Assembly (NCBI RefSeq): GCF_023740735.1
Contig: NZ_JAMRXH010000020.1
Coordinates: 62,001-126,000, forward strand
Source: Nocardia sp. CDC159
Lineage (GTDB): Bacteria; Actinomycetota; Actinomycetes; Mycobacteriales; Mycobacteriaceae
Reading direction: 5' to 3'
DNA length: 64,000 bases
In this document: in pieces, positions 60,052 to 64,000 of the stretch
Numbering within the stretch: position 1 is the stretch's first letter
Layout of the letters: each line of letters opens with the position of its first letter
Position numbers and translations under genes: made by a program
Notes under the pieces: generated by a model
Database searches by the model: none
Seen by the model: the letters and a program-made list of their open reading frames with translations, nothing else
Told to the model about the DNA's origin: nothing

Positions 60052-62201
60052 ACCGCCGCGACCTCATGCTGCTGGCGGCTGGCACCCATCCGGATCCGCA
60101 CACCGTGCTCGGCGCGCATCCGCATCCCGACGGCACGGTCGTCAGAGCCCTTCGGCCCCATGCGGATTCGGTGGCGGCACGGATCGGTGAAAAGGATTAT
60201 CCGCTCGTCCATGTGGCGCACGGCGTCTTCGAGGGCGTCGTCCCGTTCACCGAGCTGTGGGACTACCGGTTCGTCGTCTCCTACCCGGGCGGCCAGACCG
60301 TACTCGACGCCGACGGCTACCGCTTTTTGCCCACCATCGGTGAGCTGGATCTGCATCTGATCGGCGAGGGCCGCCACGAACGGCTGTGGGATGTGCTCGG
60401 CGCGCATCCGCGCAGCTACACCACCCTCGACGGCGAGGTCTCGGGCACCTCGTTCGCGGTGTGGGCGCCCAACGCCCGCGGGGTGAGCGTCATCGGCGAT
60501 TTCGACGGGTGGAGCGGAAACAGCGCCCCCATGCGGAAATTGGGCGGCTCCGGGATCTGGGAGCTGTTCGTTCCCGGTATCGGCCCCGGGGCGAAGTACA
60601 AGTTCCGGGTGCACGGCGCCGACGGTCGCACCGTCGACCACGCCGACCCGCTGGCCTTCGCCACCGAACCACCTCCGGCGACGGCATCGGTGGTCACCGA
60701 GAGCACATACCAGTGGCAGGACCGGGATTGGCTGGCCGAGCGCGAACGCACCGACCCCACCCGCGCGCCGATGAGCATCTACGAGGTCCACCTGGGCTCC
60801 TGGCGACCGGACCCGAGCTACCGCGAGGCCGCCGATCGGCTCGCCGAATACGTTCTCGCCCAGGGCTATACGCACGTCGAGCTACTGCCGATCGCCGAGC
60901 ATCCGTTCGGCGGGTCATGGGGCTATCAGGTCACCTCGTACTACGCGCCGACCGCACGGTTCGGCACGCCGGACGATTTCCGCGCCTTCGTCGACCGACT
61001 GCACCGGGCCGGAATCGGCGTCCTGCTCGACTGGGTTCCGGCGCATTTCCCGCGCGACGAATGGGCGCTGGCCCGCTTCGACGGCACCGCCCTCTACGAA
61101 CATGCCGACCCGCGGCGGGGCGAACAGCTGGATTGGGGCACCTACGTTTTCGACTTCGGCCGGTACGAGGTGCGCAATTTCCTGGTGGCCAACGCGCTGT
61201 ACTGGATCGAGGAGTTCCATATCGACGGGCTGCGCGTCGATGCGGTGGCCTCGATGCTGTATCTGGACTACTCGCGCCCGGAGGGCGGCTGGGAGCCCAA
61301 TGTGCACGGCGGGCGGGAGAATCTGGAGGCCGTCGCGTTCCTGCAGGAGATGAATGCGACGGTGCACAAACATCATCCGGGTGTGGTCACCGTCGCCGAG
61401 GAATCCACCAGCTGGCCCGGCGTCACCCGGGCGACCGACGTCGGCGGCCTCGGCTTCACGATGAAGTGGAATATGGGCTGGATGCACGACACGCTCGGCT
61501 ATCTCGGCCGCGACCAGATCCACCGCGGCTGGCACCACAACGAGATCACCTTCTCGATGGTGTACGCGTGGAGTGAGAATTTCGTGCTGCCGATCAGCCA
61601 CGACGAGGTCGTGCACGGCAAGGGCACGCTGTGGACGCGGATGCCCGGCGACGACTGGGCGAAGGCCTGCGGCGTGCGCGCGCTGCTGGCGTATATGTGG
61701 GCGCATCCAGGCAAGCAGCTGCTGTTCATGGGACAGGATTTCGGCCAGTTCCGGGAGTGGTCGCACGACCGCGGACTGGACTGGGACGAACTGGACAACC
61801 CGCTGCACGACGGCATCCGCGCGCTGGTGCGCGATCTGAACACCACCTACCGCGCCCACCCCGCGCTGTGGAGCCAGGACACCTCGCCCGGCGGCTACGC
61901 CTGGATCGAGGCCGACGACCGCACCAACAACGTGATCGCCTTCCTCCGCCACGGCTCCGACGGTTCGACCATCGCCTGCGTCTGCAATTTCTCCGGCGCC
62001 GAACATCGTGACTACCGCGTGGGCCTGCCCACCGGCGGACGCTGGCGCGAAATCCTCAATACCGACGCGCAAGCCTACGGCGGCAGCGGAATCGGCAACC
62101 TCGGCAGCATCGAAGCCACCAATCACCCGTGGCACGGCCGACCACACTCCGCCGCAGTGACACTGGCCCCCAACAGCGCCGTGTGGCTTGCGCCGGAATA
62201 G
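60048..62201 (+). CDS. glgB: 1,4-alpha-glucan branching enzyme
   Basis: The product has 717 residues: two N-terminal carbohydrate-binding modules (about 20-100 and 120-210), the GH13 barrel with nucleophile Asp398 (GLRVDAVASM) and Glu451 (VAEEST), and a C-terminal beta domain. It adds alpha-1,6 branches to the GlgE product. GTG 60048 overlaps the glgE TGA (GTGA), with GGAGGA upstream. Confidence 0.96.
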   Translation: MNRRDLMLLAAGTHPDPHTVLGAHPHPDGTVVRALRPHADSVAARIGEKDYPLVHVAHGVFEGVVPFTELWDYRFVVSYPGGQTVLDADGYRFLPTIGELDLHLIGEGRHERLWDVLGAHPRSYTTLDGEVSGTSFAVWAPNARGVSVIGDFDGWSGNSAPMRKLGGSGIWELFVPGIGPGAKYKFRVHGADGRTVDHADPLAFATEPPPATASVVTESTYQWQDRDWLAERERTDPTRAPMSIYEVHLGSWRPDPSYREAADRLAEYVLAQGYTHVELLPIAEHPFGGSWGYQVTSYYAPTARFGTPDDFRAFVDRLHRAGIGVLLDWVPAHFPRDEWALARFDGTALYEHADPRRGEQLDWGTYVFDFGRYEVRNFLVANALYWIEEFHIDGLRVDAVASMLYLDYSRPEGGWEPNVHGGRENLEAVAFLQEMNATVHKHHPGVVTVAEESTSWPGVTRATDVGGLGFTMKWNMGWMHDTLGYLGRDQIHRGWHHNEITFSMVYAWSENFVLPISHDEVVHGKGTLWTRMPGDDWAKACGVRALLAYMWAHPGKQLLFMGQDFGQFREWSHDRGLDWDELDNPLHDGIRALVRDLNTTYRAHPALWSQDTSPGGYAWIEADDRTNNVIAFLRHGSDGSTIACVCNFSGAEHRDYRVGLPTGGRWREILNTDAQAYGGSGIGNLGSIEATNHPWHGRPHSAAVTLAPNSAVWLAPE

Positions 62202-62215
62202 CTTCAGAACTTCCA

Positions 62216-62249
62216 CCCCGTGGCCCGGCCGCCAGGCCGGGCCACGGGG
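62216..62249. terminator. 15-bp perfect hairpin after glgB
   Basis: Bases 62216-62230 pair perfectly with 62235-62249 over the loop GCCA, 14 bases past the glgB stop and 6 bases past the convergent thioredoxin-like gene's stop. Confidence 0.85.
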
Positions 62250-62255
62250 CACCCG

Positions 62256-63158
62256 TCAGTAGAGCGCAGTCGCCAGCTTGCGCCGCGCCGCGACGACGAT
62301 CGGATCCGCCGTGTCGAACAGCTCGAACAGCTCCACCAGCCGGGTGCGCACGCGATTGCGGTCGTCGCCCGCTGTGCGCTTGACCAGGTTGATCAGGCGG
62401 GTGAAGGCTTCCTCGGGCTGCTGGTTGAACAGTTCCATATCGGCGGCGGCGAAGGCCGCGTCGATATCGTCGGGGGCGGCGTCGGCGCGAGCGATCGCGT
62501 CGGCGGGCAGACCCTGGGCGCGGGTGTAGAAGCGCAGCTGGCGCAGCGCGGCCTTGGCCTCCTGGTTGGCGGGCTCTTCAGCGAGGATGCGTTCGTACGC
62601 GGCCTCGGCGGCGGCGATGTCGCCGCGCTCGATGGCCTCCTCGGCCGCCACGAAGCGGGGATCGTCGGGGACCTCGGGGGCGGCGGCCTCGTCACCGACG
62701 CCGGGCAGGCGGCCGCGCACGGCATCGACCACGGCGGCCAGCCACTGCCGCACCTGCGGCTCGGGCTGGGCGCCCTGGAAGTCGGCCAGCGGCTGACCCG
62801 CGGCCACCGCGATCACGGTCGGAATGCCTTGCACTCCAAACGCTTGCGCGATGCGCATATTCGGCTCGGCCTCGACGGTGGCCAGATCCCAGCTGCCGTC
62901 GCCCTCGGAGACCAGCTTCTCGAGCAGCCTCACCAATTCCACGCTGCCCGGACTGCGCTGCGAGTACAGGGCGACGACGACCGGCACCTCGAGTGAGCGC
63001 CGCAGCACCTTGGTCTCGAAATCGGCCTCGGTGACCGCATGGCCGCTCGGAACGTCACCGGCGGCGGCCGCGGGCTGTTTCAAAGCGGACAGATCCACCG
63101 CACCGGACATAGCGGCGGCGACGGCGGGCGAAGGGCGACGTGCAGCAGGTCGAGTCAC
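62256..63158 (-). CDS. Thioredoxin-fold/TPR protein without CxxC (CnoX/Rv1324-like)
   Basis: The product has 300 residues. A thioredoxin fold (about 25-130; EVPVVVALYSQRSPGSVELVRLL, GVQGIPTVIAV) has SQRSPGS where the redox CxxC should be, so it cannot do disulfide chemistry. A C-terminal TPR region follows (AAEAAYERILAEEPANQEAKAAL). Such CnoX-like proteins act as holdases for chaperonins in other bacteria. Start GTG 63158 keeps a short basic N-tail as in Rv1324. Confidence 0.87.
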   Translation of the reverse strand: MTRPAARRPSPAVAAAMSGAVDLSALKQPAAAAGDVPSGHAVTEADFETKVLRRSLEVPVVVALYSQRSPGSVELVRLLEKLVSEGDGSWDLATVEAEPNMRIAQAFGVQGIPTVIAVAAGQPLADFQGAQPEPQVRQWLAAVVDAVRGRLPGVGDEAAAPEVPDDPRFVAAEEAIERGDIAAAEAAYERILAEEPANQEAKAALRQLRFYTRAQGLPADAIARADAAPDDIDAAFAAADMELFNQQPEEAFTRLINLVKRTAGDDRNRVRTRLVELFELFDTADPIVVAARRKLATALY

Positions 63159-63171
63159 GACTTCCAGTTTG

Positions 63172-63534
63172 TCACGAACCGGCGGGCGCGGGTGCCGGGG
63201 CTTGGCTCAGCTCGCCCAACTGCCCGCTGCGCCCGGCCCAGCGCTCGAACCACAGCGAGGTGAACGGAACCACCGACGAGACGAGGCCGAGCAGCAGCGT
63301 CTTACCCGGCCACTCGTACTCGCGATACGCCAGCAGCAGACTCAGCACGAACATGATGAACAGCACGCCGTGCAGCATCCCGAACACCATCACCGGCCAG
63401 GTGATCGGATCCGGCAGCCGCTTGAGCACCGAGCCGGTCAGCAGCAGCACCCAGGACACCGCCTCGAGGACGCCGAACAACCGGACGCGCTTGCCGACCG
63501 TGCTCAGGTCGAAGAATTCACCCATGGCAGCCAT
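63172..63534 (-). CDS. DUF3817 membrane protein
   Basis: The product has 120 residues and three spans with the motif MVFGMLHGVLFIMFVLSLLLA. It is a paralogue of the protein at 37720-38097, though the two share mainly the HG(I/V) helix. It follows the thiolase gene and precedes the thioredoxin/TPR gene by 13 bases, so probably same operon. ATG 63525 is an alternative start. Confidence 0.8.
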   Translation of the reverse strand: MAAMGEFFDLSTVGKRVRLFGVLEAVSWVLLLTGSVLKRLPDPITWPVMVFGMLHGVLFIMFVLSLLLAYREYEWPGKTLLLGLVSSVVPFTSLWFERWAGRSGQLGELSQAPAPAPAGS

Positions 63535-63581
63535 TGTGCCGCAGGTCTACGACACCATGTAGTTCTGTGTTCTATGCCACA

Positions 63582-64000
63582 TCAGGCCCGGATGATGAGG
63601 GCGTCACCCTGGCCGCCGCCACCGCACAGGGCCGCGGCACCGATCCCACCGCCCCGACGCTTCAGCTCGAGCGCCAGGTGCAACACCAGCCGCGCACCGG
63701 ACATGCCGATCGGATGGCCGATGGCGATGGCCCCGCCGTTGACATTGACCTTCTCCGGATCGATGCCCAGTTTGCGGGTCGAGGCGATGCCGACCGCGGC
63801 GAACGCCTCGTTGATCTCCACCAGATCCAGATCGGCGGGCGAGATCCCCTCACGCGCACAGGCTTTGGCAATGGCGTTGGCGGGCTGCTCCTGCAGGCTG
63901 GAATCCGGACCGGCCACCACGCCCGCGGCGCCGATCTCGGCGATCCAGCTCAGGCCCAGCTCCTCGGCCTTGGCCTTGCTCATCACGACCACCGCGGCCG
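63582..64000 (-). CDS. Acetyl-CoA acetyltransferase (thiolase), C-terminal part
   Basis: The gene enters from the right edge; about 139 C-terminal residues are visible. They contain VEINEAFA, the catalytic His in GHPIGMSGAR and the second active-site Cys in CGGGGQGDALI. The first catalytic Cys lies outside the window. It matches the FadA4 position in M. tuberculosis. It condenses or cleaves acetoacetyl-CoA. Confidence 0.93.
   Translation of the reverse strand, partial: AAVVVMSKAKAEELGLSWIAEIGAAGVVAGPDSSLQEQPANAIAKACAREGISPADLDLVEINEAFAAVGIASTRKLGIDPEKVNVNGGAIAIGHPIGMSGARLVLHLALELKRRGGGIGAAALCGGGGQGDALIIRA

Overview
The window is high-GC actinobacterial chromosome, most probably Nocardia or a close relative in the Mycobacteriales. 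The evidence is a complete mce operon, an EthA-type monooxygenase, the GlgE/GlgB glucan pathway, the Mec/CysO/CysM cysteine route, and gene-order conservation with Mycobacterium tuberculosis (from memory, roughly Rv1323 to Rv1343c) across about 37.3-64 kb. I see no rRNA, tRNA, CRISPR array, transposase or prophage structural gene.

Layout. 0-6.5 kb: ogt (cut by the edge), a PLP decarboxylase with a small partner, an EthA-like monooxygenase facing an AraC regulator, and a TIM-barrel-like protein facing a TetR gene across two copies of one operator. 6.5-12.8 kb: a Clp ATPase, ctaD, a YdcF-like protein, a class II aldolase and a hypothetical gene. 12.85-15 kb: a small accessory module (XRE/DUF5753, DUF6879 and a 108-aa protein) facing two tiny genes across paired GTTTCTC repeats. 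15-24.3 kb: a YidC paralogue and yrbEA-yrbEB-mceABCDEF-mas read leftward. 24.6-28 kb: a ChaA-like antiporter, then a leader peptide, a tryptophanyl-tRNA synthetase, a methyltransferase and a MarR regulator read as one operon. 28-37.3 kb: mixed metabolism and regulation (YczE-like, pentapeptide, Ddn-like, epimerase-like, MmuM, M56/BlaI pair, LysR, DHA2 exporter, SDR).

37.3-47.2 kb is the conserved block: a two-gene membrane operon, rdgB-rphA-metallo-hydrolase-rhomboid-cysM-cysO-mec, a deleted P1-peptidase relic, DUF2017, clpS, then pncB-pncA. 47.3-57 kb holds dinG, DoxX, a purine permease, an SRPBCC/acyl-CoA synthetase fusion and glgP with a frameshifted gene in front of it. 57-64 kb holds a dienelactone hydrolase, glgE-glgB, a thioredoxin/TPR protein, a DUF3817 protein and the C-terminal third of a thiolase.

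The strongest finding is a textbook ribosome-mediated attenuator at 27924-28020. A 12-residue leader peptide with two adjacent Trp codons precedes mutually exclusive antiterminator and terminator hairpins. Downstream lie trpS, a translationally coupled methyltransferase and a MarR gene. Other notable points are a family of very long intergenic hairpins (two copies), duplicated operators at the TetR locus, paired iterons in the XRE/DUF6879 module, a CysO carrier whose Gly-Gly is followed by Ala-Arg, the P1-peptidase relic, loss of murI from its usual place, and a Clp ATPase without a visible ClpP-binding loop. All calls are from reading the sequence; no database search was run.
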